A DNA stretch of 64,000 nt from a virus: IMG/VR virus record IMGVR_UViG_3300021137_000006, positions 1-64,000 of that record; one strand, given 5' to 3'. The notes under the pieces are model-generated. The model was not told where the DNA came from and made no database searches. It saw only the letters and a program-made list of their open reading frames with translations. Shown in pieces: positions 35,905 through 45,275 of the stretch (its first letter is position 1; each line of letters begins with the position of its first letter). Position numbers and translations under genes: made by a program.

Positions 35905-37665
35905 ATGAGTATTTTTCTCGATCCGTCTATTGTCCCACAATCCCCACTTGCTCCGGAAGTCCGCCTGCTTTTCCCTAATACGGATAAGTTTCTTGATCGA
36001 AACACCTGCCCGGATGTATGCGAGACTGGGGATTGCGCACCTCTCGCGTACCTCGCTCCGCTTCCTTCGACGCAAGGGCCTGGCTGCATCATCATTCAGC
36101 CGAATGGGTCAGTTGTCACCCCAACTCCCTCTGTAAAAATCCCAGCTGCTGGTCAATTAACTAACCGTTTAGCTGATAACAGTTATATCAACACAATTGC
36201 TCTCAATCAACTTGATATGGGCGGAGCAAACGCGTGCGTATTCAAGCTACTTGGAGTGCATCAACAAGGTACCTTAATCGACGCAGCTGGATTTGGCACC
36301 GCAATCGCAAGTGACTTTGTTCCGGATTTCCCGCCAAGTAACGCATTCGATCGATTCGCAACTCATTGGGTTAGTGATACGGCCGGTACAGGATTAATGC
36401 AATCGTGGGTGGGGTACGATTTCGGGGTAGTTAAGCGTCCTAACGGTCTCCAACAATATTCAAACGAGGCGGACGCAGAAGCTCGTAAGCACATTACTAG
36501 CATTGCGATTAAACAAGCTGGAACGATGCAAAACTGGGTATATCGTGCTCGAGTGGAACGCAGTGACGACGGAATCCGTTGGTTTGGAGTTGATGTTATC
36601 ACAATTCCACAAACGACAGACCGCAGCATCATTGCAGTCAAGATGAGTGTACCATCCCGAATGTGGAGATTGCATCCGATCTCTAGTGGCAACGACCGCT
36701 GGATTGTTGACACCCTAGAGTTGTTTGAATTTGTACAGACTGACATTGCTAACATTCAGGAGAGTCCTTTATTTCAAGAAAACCGTGACCGTTCGTACTG
36801 TGTAAATCCGGTTAAGATGAAGATATTTTATGATCTGATTGACATCAACACTGAGTTAGCGCGGTTCGGAATTGACTTACCGTCTGCAACCCTATCCATG
36901 ACGACGCACTTCGGCGAGACACTTCGGTTGCTTGGTCGAGGGTTTGTGATTGGGGATGTTGTTGAAATACCAAGTGAATTGCAGTTTACTCCTGACATGA
37001 AAATAGTACGGAAGTACGTTGAGGTAAGTGACGTTAGTTGGTCGACAAGGGGTTACACACCTGGTTGGACGCCGTTGTTCCAACGAATTACCGCCCGCCC
37101 GATGCTTGCTAAACAAGAGACGTTGGACATCATTGGTTCGCTAGAGCCGAATATTGGTGCTGACGGAGACGGATTCAACTCAATGAACACAGTGTTCTCT
37201 ACCGGCCCGTTTCAAGCAAATGAAAATATCCAGATTGCTGCGGATAGCATGACCCAACAACTAGGGATTGATGAACAGGTTGTTGCAAATATCGGAGAGT
37301 TACCCCAACAACAGATTGAGGTAGCTGCATCGATTGGAGTGAATCTTGCTAAACTTACTACCAACTACAACACAAGTGACGCTACCCGTACTGGAATGCC
37401 ACCAGCCGGTACAAAGCCAGCTATGTTTACCACATCGGACGAAACTGCTGGGTGGCCTGAGAACCCGAAAAACAATCAGTACCATCGGGTGACGTACGAG
37501 AGTCATACCACGGAGCAAATTCCTCCACGTCTGTACAAGTATAGTAAGGCTAAGAATCGCTGGGTGTATCTCGAAACTGATGAACGCTGGGCACAGCAAG
37601 CTAACAAGACGGCCCTGAAGTCATATTTAGTGGACGTTGATAGTAAACCAATTGAGGACATCTAA
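35905..37665 (+). CDS. neck/tail structural protein with discoidin-like domain
   Basis: 586 residues in a tight row (4 bases after the previous stop, overlapping the next start). Residues 1-60 include several Cys. Residues 110-275 resemble an F5/8-type (discoidin) beta-sandwich: PPSNAFDRFATHWVSD, SWVGYDFG, RARVERSDDGIRWFGVDVI and MWRLHPISSG, a fold often used for carbohydrate contact. Residues 290-430 are beta-rich, and the C-terminal part is polar. Position between the gp13-type and gp15-type genes suggests a collar or gp14-site role; I see no gp14 motif. Confidence 0.55.
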   Translation: MSIFLDPSIVPQSPLAPEVRLLFPNTDKFLDRNTCPDVCETGDCAPLAYLAPLPSTQGPGCIIIQPNGSVVTPTPSVKIPAAGQLTNRLADNSYINTIALNQLDMGGANACVFKLLGVHQQGTLIDAAGFGTAIASDFVPDFPPSNAFDRFATHWVSDTAGTGLMQSWVGYDFGVVKRPNGLQQYSNEADAEARKHITSIAIKQAGTMQNWVYRARVERSDDGIRWFGVDVITIPQTTDRSIIAVKMSVPSRMWRLHPISSGNDRWIVDTLELFEFVQTDIANIQESPLFQENRDRSYCVNPVKMKIFYDLIDINTELARFGIDLPSATLSMTTHFGETLRLLGRGFVIGDVVEIPSELQFTPDMKIVRKYVEVSDVSWSTRGYTPGWTPLFQRITARPMLAKQETLDIIGSLEPNIGADGDGFNSMNTVFSTGPFQANENIQIAADSMTQQLGIDEQVVANIGELPQQQIEVAASIGVNLAKLTTNYNTSDATRTGMPPAGTKPAMFTTSDETAGWPENPKNNQYHRVTYESHTTEQIPPRLYKYSKAKNRWVYLETDERWAQQANKTALKSYLVDVDSKPIEDI

Positions 37666-38423
37666 TGAGATCACAACCATATTTTTATTCGCATCAAATC
37701 GAACGGTACTTGATTCAGTTCACCAATATATTTTCCGGATTTGGTGTTAAAGTAGGATTAGGCGCACGCGAACAACAGATCACGGTCCCGGTGATGTACG
37801 GTAGCATCGATAAAGTTGTAGCATCTATCCAAGCTGGCAATACTCAGAACAAACCAGTGCGCTTGCCTGTAATCTCAGCATTTATGACCGGAATTGAACT
37901 CGCTCCTGATTTATACAAAGGTGTCGGACAGGAAGAACGTAGCTCGTATCTACCAAGTGGTGGACTACTACCGGATGACATTAAGGTTATTCATCGGTAC
38001 ATGCCCATTCCGTACCGAGTGACTGCGGATGTTTACGTATTTGTTAGCAATCAGCAGCAACAGTTGGAGTTACTGGAGCAGTTACTGATTTTATTCGATC
38101 CTACGTTACTGATACAAACAAACGACAGTAAGTTCGATTGGACTAAGTTGTCATACGTTGAATTAAAAAGCATCACATTAGAAGAGACGATCCCTGCTGG
38201 ATCTGAACCACGTAATATTCTCGCCAGATTGTCATTTAGCTTTCCAGTGTGGCTAACGCCTCCTGCAAAGTTAAAGGCTGACTTTGTTGAAAAAATATAC
38301 GTTCGTGTTGGGATTGCAGACGAAATGGATCCGAACACTATTGTAGAATTCTTTGACGGAGTTCCGCTTGATTATACGAAGGTAGCAGACGCTACTGAAT
38401 TTTTCACCCCGACTTCTGTGTGA
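37665..38423 (+). CDS. 15: tail sheath stabiliser / tail completion protein, T4 gp15-like
   Basis: 252 residues (T4 gp15 is 272). The start YFYSHQIERYLIQFTNIFSGF and then QQITVPVMYGSIDKVVASIQ match the conserved N-terminal half of gp15 (YFYNSSFRRYATLMGDLFSN...IRVPITYASK). IPYRVTADVYVFVSNQQQQLELLEQLLILFDP matches the middle. It caps the finished tail as a hexamer and joins it to the neck. Its 3' end overlaps a minus-strand frame by 52 bases. Confidence 0.85.
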   Translation: MRSQPYFYSHQIERYLIQFTNIFSGFGVKVGLGAREQQITVPVMYGSIDKVVASIQAGNTQNKPVRLPVISAFMTGIELAPDLYKGVGQEERSSYLPSGGLLPDDIKVIHRYMPIPYRVTADVYVFVSNQQQQLELLEQLLILFDPTLLIQTNDSKFDWTKLSYVELKSITLEETIPAGSEPRNILARLSFSFPVWLTPPAKLKADFVEKIYVRVGIADEMDPNTIVEFFDGVPLDYTKVADATEFFTPTSV

Positions 38424-38695
38424 ACACACTGCTTGGAGCAGTAGGTATTATATCGGTTTTTGTGTAGATTGAACGTAACGAACTTGGTGCACTTTCGGCA
38501 CCCTGTTGGTTCGTCCTTCCCATTCAGTAAGCAGTAGATTTGCTCCCGCACTCCTCCGTCGCACCAATCATATAGGTCTTGGAAATGTTGCCATGTCGAT
38601 CGGTGAATTTGTGCATATAACTCCCAGTGTGGGTTGAGCGTATACTTGCCGTGTTTGAGTACAAGTATTTTACTGCTTACTAATTTCCCTTGCAT
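38372..38695 (-). pseudogene. zinc-ribbon fragment of a homing-type endonuclease
   Basis: 107 residues on the opposite strand, overlapping the end of the gp15-like gene. Residues 45-95 read VREQIYCLLNGKDEPTGC, CRKC, FNLHKNRYNTYCSKQC and HTEVGVKNS, a zinc ribbon that in phages usually introduces a larger VSR/HNH-type homing endonuclease. Nothing of the nuclease part follows before the stop, so this is probably the remaining N-terminal piece. A CTAAATA motif lies 27 bases upstream on the same strand, so it may still be transcribed. Confidence 0.5.
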
Positions 38696-38722
38696 GTTGG
38701 TACGAAAGCGGATGTAATCCTG

Positions 38723-38729
38723 TATTTAG
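38723..38729 (-). promoter_or_regulatory. late promoter CTAAATA, minus strand
   Basis: 27 bases before the zinc-ribbon fragment at 38695. Confidence 0.45.
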
Positions 38730-38763
38730 GGATAAGTACGGTAGTACATTAAAAGGATCCATT

Positions 38764-40887
38764 ATGGCATCACTAGTTTCCCCAGGCGTAACAACTCAAT
38801 TAACCGACCAGTCGTTATTCGTTCCAAGCGTAGCGGATACCGTTCCGTTGTTTTTTATCGCCACTCAACAAAGCAAAAAGCAAACGGACGGCATTACAAC
38901 AGCTCTAGGTACAACAGAAAGCAACGTCGTTCGTACAATCACTTCATTGCAAGATAGTCTGACCCAGTACGGCATTCCATCGTTCCTTACAGCAACCTCT
39001 GGCGCAGCGCTACACGGTGATGCTCGTAATGAAGTTGGTCTGTTCACGTTAAATCGCTTCCTAGGAATCGGTAGCCTTGCGTATGTCGTTCGTGCTAATG
39101 TTAATTTGAGCGATGACTATACAGCCACGTCAACGTCTTGGACAGCTAAATCATCCGCCGCTGCTGCTGAACTCCAATCATTGATTTCAGCATATCTCAA
39201 CGCATATAACATGCAAAATGGTTACTTACCAACAGATCCGTTGTTTAAGATTACAGTTACGAACGTGGAATTGACTACGTTCATTAACCAAGTGATGTCG
39301 TCGATTTTTGCCGAAAACACATTCAGTAAAACCGAGGCTGACTTTTATCTAAACCGTTGGATGGCGGGCATTAGCGCAGCAGGCTCTCAAACTATCAGCT
39401 TCAGTGGTGCTGCAAGTTCAACTTCGGCAACTGGACTGGCTAATGATGCCACAGCATATACTGCAGTTATCGTTGTCGATGGCGTAGCCAAACCAGTGGT
39501 GGTAAGCGGATCAGCTGCTCAGACGATCGGAAACTTACTTGTTCAAATAAATGCCAAACTTGGTGGAACTGCAATTGCTTCGTTGACAGGCGGTAACATA
39601 GTAATTACATCAGCAACTGTTGGTTCAAACTCCTCAGTTCTAGTGATCGACACTAACTTGTTCACTTCTGTAATTGGTTACCGTTCCTTATTGTTAGCCA
39701 TTCCAGGCGCAAGCGCAATTTCGCCACTAAACGTGTATGCGAATGGCTTCAATCAGCCATCTACTAGTGAATATCTAGGCATGAAGGGCGTGATCGCAGT
39801 TTGGTCGAATGCTCTCGCATCAGGCGGCGGGGCAAGCGCAAATCCATACGAGTGGACAGCAATTGAAGCTTCACAAACGTTGCTAAATGCTACTGATGAT
39901 TTCGTCGTGACAGCTGAGTTCTCCAATGAGACTAGTCTAGGCGCTGCTGATGCTGAAAAACGTCAATCGATTGTCACCGCACTCCAAGCTATTATTAACA
40001 GCAACACAGAAGTTCGCTCTGAATTGTATGAGTATAACCTAGTTGTTTGTCCAGGTTTTGCTGAAGTTGTGGACGACTTGTTGACTCTAGTTGAAGATAT
40101 TGGCGAAGAAGCGTTCGTAATTGGTGACGTTCCTTATCAACTAACTCCAGAAGCAGCTGCCAATTGGGCTGTTGCTCCTGCGTCTGCTGCAGATAGTCGC
40201 CGCGTTAACCGCAATGTCGCTTACTACTATCCACACGCAATCGCATCGAATGTTGATGGTAATGACGTGTTCGTCCCTGCATCGGCAATTGCCTTGCGTA
40301 CCTACGCTTATAGTGACACCCAGAGTGAAGTTTGGTTTGCACCTGCTGGTGTTACTCGTGGTACCGTTACAGGAATCTCACGAGTTGGCTATATCAGTGG
40401 CATTCTAGGTCAACCTACCTCCTTTGTGGATGTTGCACTAAACAAGGGCCAACGTGACGCATTGTATCAGTATTTCAGCAACATCAACCCAATTGCTAAT
40501 CTACCAGGCCGTGGCATTCTTGTATTTGGTCAAAAGACCTCACAAAATGTTGCTAGCGCACTTGACCGTGTTAACGTCGCTCGTTTGGTTGCGTATATTC
40601 GCCGTCAAGCGCGTAAGCTTGGATTTGGATTCTTGTTCGAACCAAATGATACTATCACTCGTGCAAACTTCAAGTCGGCAATCGATGGTATGTTAAGCAC
40701 GATTATGACATCACGCGGCCTCGTCGATTACCTATCAGTATGCGATACTTCAAACAACACCCCTGCTCGTATTGGTGCAAATGAGTTGTATCTGGATATC
40801 GCATTGAAACCAATGATTGCAGCTGAATTTATCATCATCCCAATCACTGTTAAATCACAAGGAGCGAGTTTATCAGCATCGTCTTAA
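38764..40887 (+). CDS. 18: contractile tail sheath protein, T4 gp18-like
   Basis: 707 residues (T4 gp18 is 659), with AAAAGGATCC before the ATG. The start SLVSPGVTTQLTDQSLFVPSVADTVPLFFIAT is a sheath N-terminus. The C-terminal half contains the conserved VNPIANLPGRGILVFGQKT-like block (here NINPIANLPGRGILVFGQKT), followed by RVNVARLVAYIRRQ and LYLDIALKPMIAAEFI. Residues 200-300 form the surface-exposed insert domain. A strong terminator follows. Confidence 0.95.
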   Translation: MASLVSPGVTTQLTDQSLFVPSVADTVPLFFIATQQSKKQTDGITTALGTTESNVVRTITSLQDSLTQYGIPSFLTATSGAALHGDARNEVGLFTLNRFLGIGSLAYVVRANVNLSDDYTATSTSWTAKSSAAAAELQSLISAYLNAYNMQNGYLPTDPLFKITVTNVELTTFINQVMSSIFAENTFSKTEADFYLNRWMAGISAAGSQTISFSGAASSTSATGLANDATAYTAVIVVDGVAKPVVVSGSAAQTIGNLLVQINAKLGGTAIASLTGGNIVITSATVGSNSSVLVIDTNLFTSVIGYRSLLLAIPGASAISPLNVYANGFNQPSTSEYLGMKGVIAVWSNALASGGGASANPYEWTAIEASQTLLNATDDFVVTAEFSNETSLGAADAEKRQSIVTALQAIINSNTEVRSELYEYNLVVCPGFAEVVDDLLTLVEDIGEEAFVIGDVPYQLTPEAAANWAVAPASAADSRRVNRNVAYYYPHAIASNVDGNDVFVPASAIALRTYAYSDTQSEVWFAPAGVTRGTVTGISRVGYISGILGQPTSFVDVALNKGQRDALYQYFSNINPIANLPGRGILVFGQKTSQNVASALDRVNVARLVAYIRRQARKLGFGFLFEPNDTITRANFKSAIDGMLSTIMTSRGLVDYLSVCDTSNNTPARIGANELYLDIALKPMIAAEFIIIPITVKSQGASLSASS

Positions 40888-40905
40888 TCCGTTAAGAAGG
40901 TACCC

Positions 40906-40931
40906 AAAGGAGGGCTGTTTAGCCCTCCTTT
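40906..40931 (+). terminator. rho-independent terminator after the sheath gene
   Basis: AAAGGAGGGCT pairs with AGCCCTCCTTT across GTTT, then CCTTT. Confidence 0.85.
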
Positions 40932-40997
40932 CCTTTGCCTATATACTCAGGCATGGTCGCTCGATTCGCAACGATCATTAAAATCCCAAAGTAGTTG

Positions 40998-41026
40998 TTG
41001 CATACAAATCTCGATTAGTGCATTAT
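40998..41026 (+). promoter_or_regulatory. sigma70-type promoter TTGCAT-N17-CATTAT
   Basis: The -35-like TTGCAT (40998-41003) and -10-like CATTAT (41021-41026) are 17 bases apart, 36 bases before the start at 41063. There is no late motif here. Confidence 0.4.
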
Positions 41027-41062
41027 GAAATGGCTCTCTTATTACTTTAAAGGAAATTACAA

Positions 41063-41323
41063 ATGGCAAAGAAAGACACCAAGGCAGTTGAAGTTGCAGC
41101 TACAGAACCTACCATCACCGTTGATGGTGAGCAGTTCACAATCAGTGCACTGTCCCCACAAATTCAAAATGCAATCGTACTATTGAATAAGTGGAACGCG
41201 GACAAAACCGAAGCTGAACAAAAGGTGGTTCAATTGCAATACGCAGTGAACGCTCTATCGGTTGAGCTTGCAAAGGCAATCAAGCCTGCTGAAGAAGTAG
41301 CTGCTGAAACTGCTGCTGAATAA
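41063..41323 (+). CDS. small acidic coiled-coil protein
   Basis: 86 residues with AAAGGAAATTAC before the ATG. The centre is ITVDGEQFTISALSPQIQNAIVLL followed by a helix NKWNADKTEAEQKVVQLQYAVNALSVELAKAI, the layout of the small DUF6447-like proteins common in T4-like phages as far as I recall. The C-terminus is Glu/Ala-rich. A one-gene unit between two terminators, served by a sigma70-like promoter. Confidence 0.65.
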   Translation: MAKKDTKAVEVAATEPTITVDGEQFTISALSPQIQNAIVLLNKWNADKTEAEQKVVQLQYAVNALSVELAKAIKPAEEVAAETAAE

Positions 41324-41342
41324 TTAGCTCCCAAGCTACTCT

Positions 41343-41369
41343 AAAAAGTCTCCTACGGGGGACTTTTTT
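41343..41369 (+). terminator. rho-independent terminator
   Basis: AAAAAGTCTCC pairs with GGGGACTTTTT (one T-G pair) across TACG. Confidence 0.85.
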
Positions 41370-41370
41370 G

Positions 41371-41398
41371 TTGCCTTTTTGTGAAACTTATGTATAAT
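41371..41398 (+). promoter_or_regulatory. sigma70-type promoter TTGCCT-N16-TATAAT
   Basis: Consensus -10 TATAAT at 41393-41398. The expected start of transcription (about 41405) coincides with the ATG of the 52-residue gene at 41406. Confidence 0.6.
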
Positions 41399-41405
41399 GG
41401 GGTCT

Positions 41406-41564
41406 ATGCAAAACGAAACCGTATACACATTTACCTCTTCACAACCATTGACCAAGCAACAGCTTGAATATCTCAATAGGTGCATGTATAATATGCCAAG
41501 TGCAGACACTGAAGATTTTTCTGATGTCCCTGAATATACGACTGATATCGTCGAGGTAAAATAA
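41406..41564 (+). CDS. 52-residue protein, possibly from a leaderless message
   Basis: A small gene, MQNETVYTFTSSQPLTKQQL at the start and a C-terminus of acidic residues ending in IVEVK. Support for it being real: a consensus promoter directly upstream, a coding-like composition, and a stop one base before the GTG of the DksA-like gene. The -10 box ends 7 bases before the ATG, so the mRNA would begin at or beside the start codon. Function unknown. Confidence 0.55.
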   Translation: MQNETVYTFTSSQPLTKQQLEYLNRCMYNMPSADTEDFSDVPEYTTDIVEVK

Positions 41565-41565
41565 A

Positions 41566-41820
41566 GTGTCAGGATTTTCAGGGGACCCAGATGCAGAAGC
41601 AACCCACGCGTTAATACTTGCGGAAAACGCTCTGTACGCAGCTCGTCAAAATCTGTATACATCTACCAAATCTGCTGCAGAATGTGATGATTGTGGAGAC
41701 TCTATTCCCGAAGCGCGCCGCAAGGCTATGCCGGGAGTTTACCAGTGCATTGTGTGCCGGTCTTTGTTCGAAAAGACAATGCACAAGCAGAAAATCAAGA
41801 TGCTCGACAGAATCTTATAA
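41566..41820 (+). CDS. DksA/TraR-type C4 zinc finger protein
   Basis: 84 residues, GTG start with GAGG 9 bases upstream. The signature CDDCGDSIPEARRKAMPGV followed by CIVC (spacing C-x2-C-x17-C-x2-C) is that of TraR/YbiI-type proteins, the short relatives of DksA. These bind the secondary channel of RNA polymerase and mimic or modulate ppGpp effects. The N-terminal helix of 30 residues is typical for TraR (about 73 residues in the F plasmid). It is probably made early, from the TATAAT promoter upstream. Confidence 0.88.
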   Translation: MSGFSGDPDAEATHALILAENALYAARQNLYTSTKSAAECDDCGDSIPEARRKAMPGVYQCIVCRSLFEKTMHKQKIKMLDRIL

Positions 41821-41823
41821 ATA
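41816..41823 (+). promoter_or_regulatory. late promoter, perfect TATAAATA
   Basis: 28 bases before the start at 41852; overlaps the stop codon of the DksA-like gene. Confidence 0.7.
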
Positions 41824-41851
41824 AAGCGTAGCACTCTAGGATACTTATAAA

Positions 41852-42226
41852 ATGGATATTAACACACAACGTCGCATGCTTGAAATTGCCGGAATGTCTG
41901 GCGTAGTTCTGACTGAAGCGAAAAAGAAAACAACCGTAAAAGAAGACGCTCAGCAGTCTCTAGAACGCAAGTTTGGTGCCATCGGCACTGCAGTTGCTGA
42001 CATCATCGACAACTATAAGCAGATGGCGACTGAACCAGACATAGCGGATGAAATGGATGCAGCGCGCATGAGCCCAGGTAATATGTGGGGATACGTCGAA
42101 GACATGATCAACGACGCTCTCGCAGAAATCAAAGACAGCGAGGAGTACAAGCAATTGTGCGCAAGTCTGGCGGGTCAAACTACTCAAGTTAAGGCTGCGC
42201 CAGACCAAGGTATTTTAGACGTTTAA
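41852..42226 (+). CDS. small head-core or internal protein candidate
   Basis: 124 residues. The N-terminus MDINTQRRMLEIAGMSGVVLTEAKK resembles the N-terminus of the protein at 63434 (LLERLANMAGVSLKES), and both place a possible gp21 site (LTE/A, LKE/S) after about 20 residues. The rest is acidic and helical (residues 30-105). No family is recognised. A perfect late promoter and a terminator frame it. I infer a head-internal or core protein whose leader is removed by gp21. Confidence 0.5.
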   Translation: MDINTQRRMLEIAGMSGVVLTEAKKKTTVKEDAQQSLERKFGAIGTAVADIIDNYKQMATEPDIADEMDAARMSPGNMWGYVEDMINDALAEIKDSEEYKQLCASLAGQTTQVKAAPDQGILDV

Positions 42227-42242
42227 CACATCTTTTGTTTCG

Positions 42243-42250
42243 TATAAATT
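42243..42250 (+). promoter_or_regulatory. near-consensus late promoter TATAAATT
   Basis: 35 bases before the polymerase start and directly joined to the hairpin at 42251. Confidence 0.35.
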
Positions 42251-42280
42251 AAGAGGACATTCGTGTCCTCTTTTCCTTTT
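42251..42280 (+). terminator. rho-independent terminator with TTCG loop
   Basis: AAGAGGACA and TGTCCTCTT pair across TTCG, then TTCCTTTT; it ends a few bases before the polymerase start at 42286. Confidence 0.8.
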
Positions 42281-42285
42281 CCCAA

Positions 42286-45267
42286 ATGTACATATCCGCA
42301 AGTAAACAATTTGACAAAGTAATCGTTTGGGAGCAACGCACCAATCGTACGACACTTAATATTCGAACATTCATTGCACCTAATGAGTGTTACGTTCGTG
42401 TGCATGATTGGAAAGCGTGCAAGGCCAATCTTAAGCAAGCAGTTGCAGATGGTAATATGGAAGATATTACAGTTCTGAAACAGTTCCTCGGACTTGGTTC
42501 GAATGCTATTGATACTGTAGATACTCACGTATCGATGTACGGTGATCCTCTATATAAATTGACATTTTCTAAGTCAAAAGAGTTTCGTGCATTTACTGGT
42601 AGTGTCCCTGTCAATATTCGATTGTACGAAAGTGATATCCCACCAGAGTTAAAAGTATTGTCTGCGAATTATTATCAAGCAGAACTTCCAATACTTAATG
42701 TTACGTTTTACGATATTGAAGTTGAAGCGATTACTCGTATTCGTGATCCAGAGCAGTTGATTAATGTCCGTAGTATTATGGACGGCTCTGTGTATGAAAT
42801 GAAACTTCGTCACTTACGTAAAGTTGATAAAACAGACCACGATCAGTATGAATATAAGGAAAGACCTACTCAGCCATTTCGTCCGTTGACTAATTCCCCA
42901 CTGTTGTACGATGAGTTCGATCATTACTCGTCCGTAATGGATGCTGAAGCTCCAATTAATTCAATCGCATTTTATCACGCGTGGTTGGATGAGTATGTGT
43001 GCTATTGTGTGCCACCAACCACGTGGTCTATGGAAGAGTGTCAACAATACTTTAATTGGGACTTATTCCGAGACATCCCGGTCAAGTATAAAGTAATATT
43101 TTGTCAAAATGAAGCCGAGTTGCTAACATACTCGGTTGAAGAGATTCAGAATACGGACGTCTTATCAGGATACAATGCGTCAGTATTCGATGATCCGTAT
43201 TTTTCACAACGAGTGCAAACGGTGCTAGGTGAAGAGTGGTTTCATATGCTATCATTTCCGAAGGGTAAGAAACCGTATTATACTGAGCGTGAGATATTCT
43301 TTCGGCCGCAAAAGCAAGTTCAATTTGATGGTCGTATTACAACTGATTATTTAGAACTGTTTAAAAAGTTTACAGTCGAAGACCGAGATAGTTGGAGCTT
43401 GGAAAGCGTTGCTCAAGATCACCTTGGTGAAAAGTTCAAAAAGCTCGATTATGAAGGCACTTTGCACAGTCTATATCACGAGAATTTTCCTAAGTTTGTC
43501 CGATACAATATCCGAGATACTGAAATTCTACGCGAACTCGACCGTAAGTACAAATTTATTCAAACTGGTAACAGCCTAATCCACCAATCTACGTGTCATT
43601 ACAAGAATATTGTAGGTACAATCCGTACTGCGGAAATGTCTATCAATAATTACTGTTGGCATGAGTTGGGAATGCGAGTGCCAGATACGCAGGTGCTGGA
43701 CGAACAAGGCCAAGCAGAAGGCGCGTACGTGCTTGTTCCACAGACTGGTCTGCAAGATTGGTTGATTTGCGTCGACATCAACTCATTGTATCCAAACACC
43801 GAGCGTACTCTCAACTTGTCGCCGGAAACGATCATGGGTCAGTTTACAGAGTTTGGTAAAGCGTGGGAGGAGATTTTCCATAATACTGACGCTCAACTCA
43901 CACTGAAGTGGGAAAAGACCAATCGGACCGACACTCTACCTGCGTCTGAATGGCGTAAGAAGCTGTGGGAGCTGAAGTTCAGCGTATCTGGTTATGGTAC
44001 TGTATTTGACCAGAATAAAGAAGGTATTATCCCGCAGTTGCTTGGTAAATGGTACGCAGATCGTAAAGCATTCCAAGCAGCTGCAAAAAAAGCTGCGGCT
44101 AGAAAAGCCGAGCTCGAAAAGAACGGCGGCAGTCAAGATGAGATCGACGCAGCACAATCCGACTATGAATTTAATGACATGGCTCAATACGCTATGAAGA
44201 TTAAGCTCAATAGTCAGTATGGCGCACTGCTTAACCAGAACTTCCGATTCTACGATAAACGAATGGGACAGAGCGTTACGGCAACTGGCCGTCGCATTTT
44301 GCAACATCAGTTGCGTAAAGGTTGTGAGATCATTGACGGTGACTACAATATTGATCCGATCGTCGACGACGAGGATCCGCGGGCAATGCGAGGCGAGATT
44401 GCAAGCCCTTGTTTGATTTATGGCGATACCGATTCTGGTTACTTTTCGATCAAGAACATCGTTCCATCAGGTGCCACTACTGCATTCATTATTAAACTGG
44501 CTGACGAAATTGCTAACGAAATCAATGCATCTTTTCCGGAGTTTAATCAAAAAGCATTCTTATGTCAGCCTGGATACGATAGGTTCATTAAAACTGGTCG
44601 AGAACTTGTAGCAGATCGCGGATTCTTTATTCGGAAGAAACGTTACGTTATTCATGTGATTGACAAAGAAGGTAAAGCGAAAGATGAACTCAAGGCCATG
44701 GGTGTCGAAATGCGTAAAACCACTACTCCTCGTGACGTTAAGGTGTTTCTGCGGTCTTCGGCAACCATGTTATTAAAAGGTACCCCGGACAAAGAACTTG
44801 ACGAGTACATCGTTACGTATCGAGATAAGATTATCGATGATGTACCGCTGATGGAGATTGGTCTACCGAAAGGCATCAAGAAGATTGAATTCTACACAGA
44901 TAACTTTAGAGATGATCCTCATACTCGTTTGCCAGGCCACGTTGCAGCAGCGTTATTATATAATGAGTTTCGAGAACATAATAAGGATAACCAATCGTTG
45001 CAAATTGCCAGTGGAATGAAACTCAAAGTGTTCAACTTCAAATACAAGTTCGAGCACGAAGGTCGCATGTTTAACTCTATTGCGTTGCCGACAGACACAG
45101 AAGAGATACCCCATTGGTTTACAGAAGATTTTGCACCACTGATAGATAGAGTGATGCATTCGAAAAAGCTGGTTGATAATATGTTACATAACATGTTTGA
45201 TTCCATTCCACGACATGTGCCAACTCGGCACATGCAAGCAATTGAAGAAGAATTTGATTTTAACTAA
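42286..45267 (+). CDS. 43: replicative DNA polymerase, family B, T4 gp43-like
   Basis: 993 residues (T4 898). The 3'-5' exonuclease motifs are FYDIEVE (residues 140-146), GYNASVFDDPY (near 300) and YNIRDTEIL (near 405). Polymerase motif A is DINSLYP (about 496-502), motif B is KIKLNSQYGALLN (near 640) and motif C is YGDTDS (about 711-716). It replicates the phage genome with a clamp. The extra length over T4 lies mostly in the N-terminal 130 residues and in a Lys/Ala/Glu-rich insert near 590-620. No intein is seen. A terminator ends just before the ATG and there is no strong ribosome binding site. Confidence 0.95.
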   Translation: MYISASKQFDKVIVWEQRTNRTTLNIRTFIAPNECYVRVHDWKACKANLKQAVADGNMEDITVLKQFLGLGSNAIDTVDTHVSMYGDPLYKLTFSKSKEFRAFTGSVPVNIRLYESDIPPELKVLSANYYQAELPILNVTFYDIEVEAITRIRDPEQLINVRSIMDGSVYEMKLRHLRKVDKTDHDQYEYKERPTQPFRPLTNSPLLYDEFDHYSSVMDAEAPINSIAFYHAWLDEYVCYCVPPTTWSMEECQQYFNWDLFRDIPVKYKVIFCQNEAELLTYSVEEIQNTDVLSGYNASVFDDPYFSQRVQTVLGEEWFHMLSFPKGKKPYYTEREIFFRPQKQVQFDGRITTDYLELFKKFTVEDRDSWSLESVAQDHLGEKFKKLDYEGTLHSLYHENFPKFVRYNIRDTEILRELDRKYKFIQTGNSLIHQSTCHYKNIVGTIRTAEMSINNYCWHELGMRVPDTQVLDEQGQAEGAYVLVPQTGLQDWLICVDINSLYPNTERTLNLSPETIMGQFTEFGKAWEEIFHNTDAQLTLKWEKTNRTDTLPASEWRKKLWELKFSVSGYGTVFDQNKEGIIPQLLGKWYADRKAFQAAAKKAAARKAELEKNGGSQDEIDAAQSDYEFNDMAQYAMKIKLNSQYGALLNQNFRFYDKRMGQSVTATGRRILQHQLRKGCEIIDGDYNIDPIVDDEDPRAMRGEIASPCLIYGDTDSGYFSIKNIVPSGATTAFIIKLADEIANEINASFPEFNQKAFLCQPGYDRFIKTGRELVADRGFFIRKKRYVIHVIDKEGKAKDELKAMGVEMRKTTTPRDVKVFLRSSATMLLKGTPDKELDEYIVTYRDKIIDDVPLMEIGLPKGIKKIEFYTDNFRDDPHTRLPGHVAAALLYNEFREHNKDNQSLQIASGMKLKVFNFKYKFEHEGRMFNSIALPTDTEEIPHWFTEDFAPLIDRVMHSKKLVDNMLHNMFDSIPRHVPTRHMQAIEEEFDFN

Positions 45268-45275
45268 GGACTACT

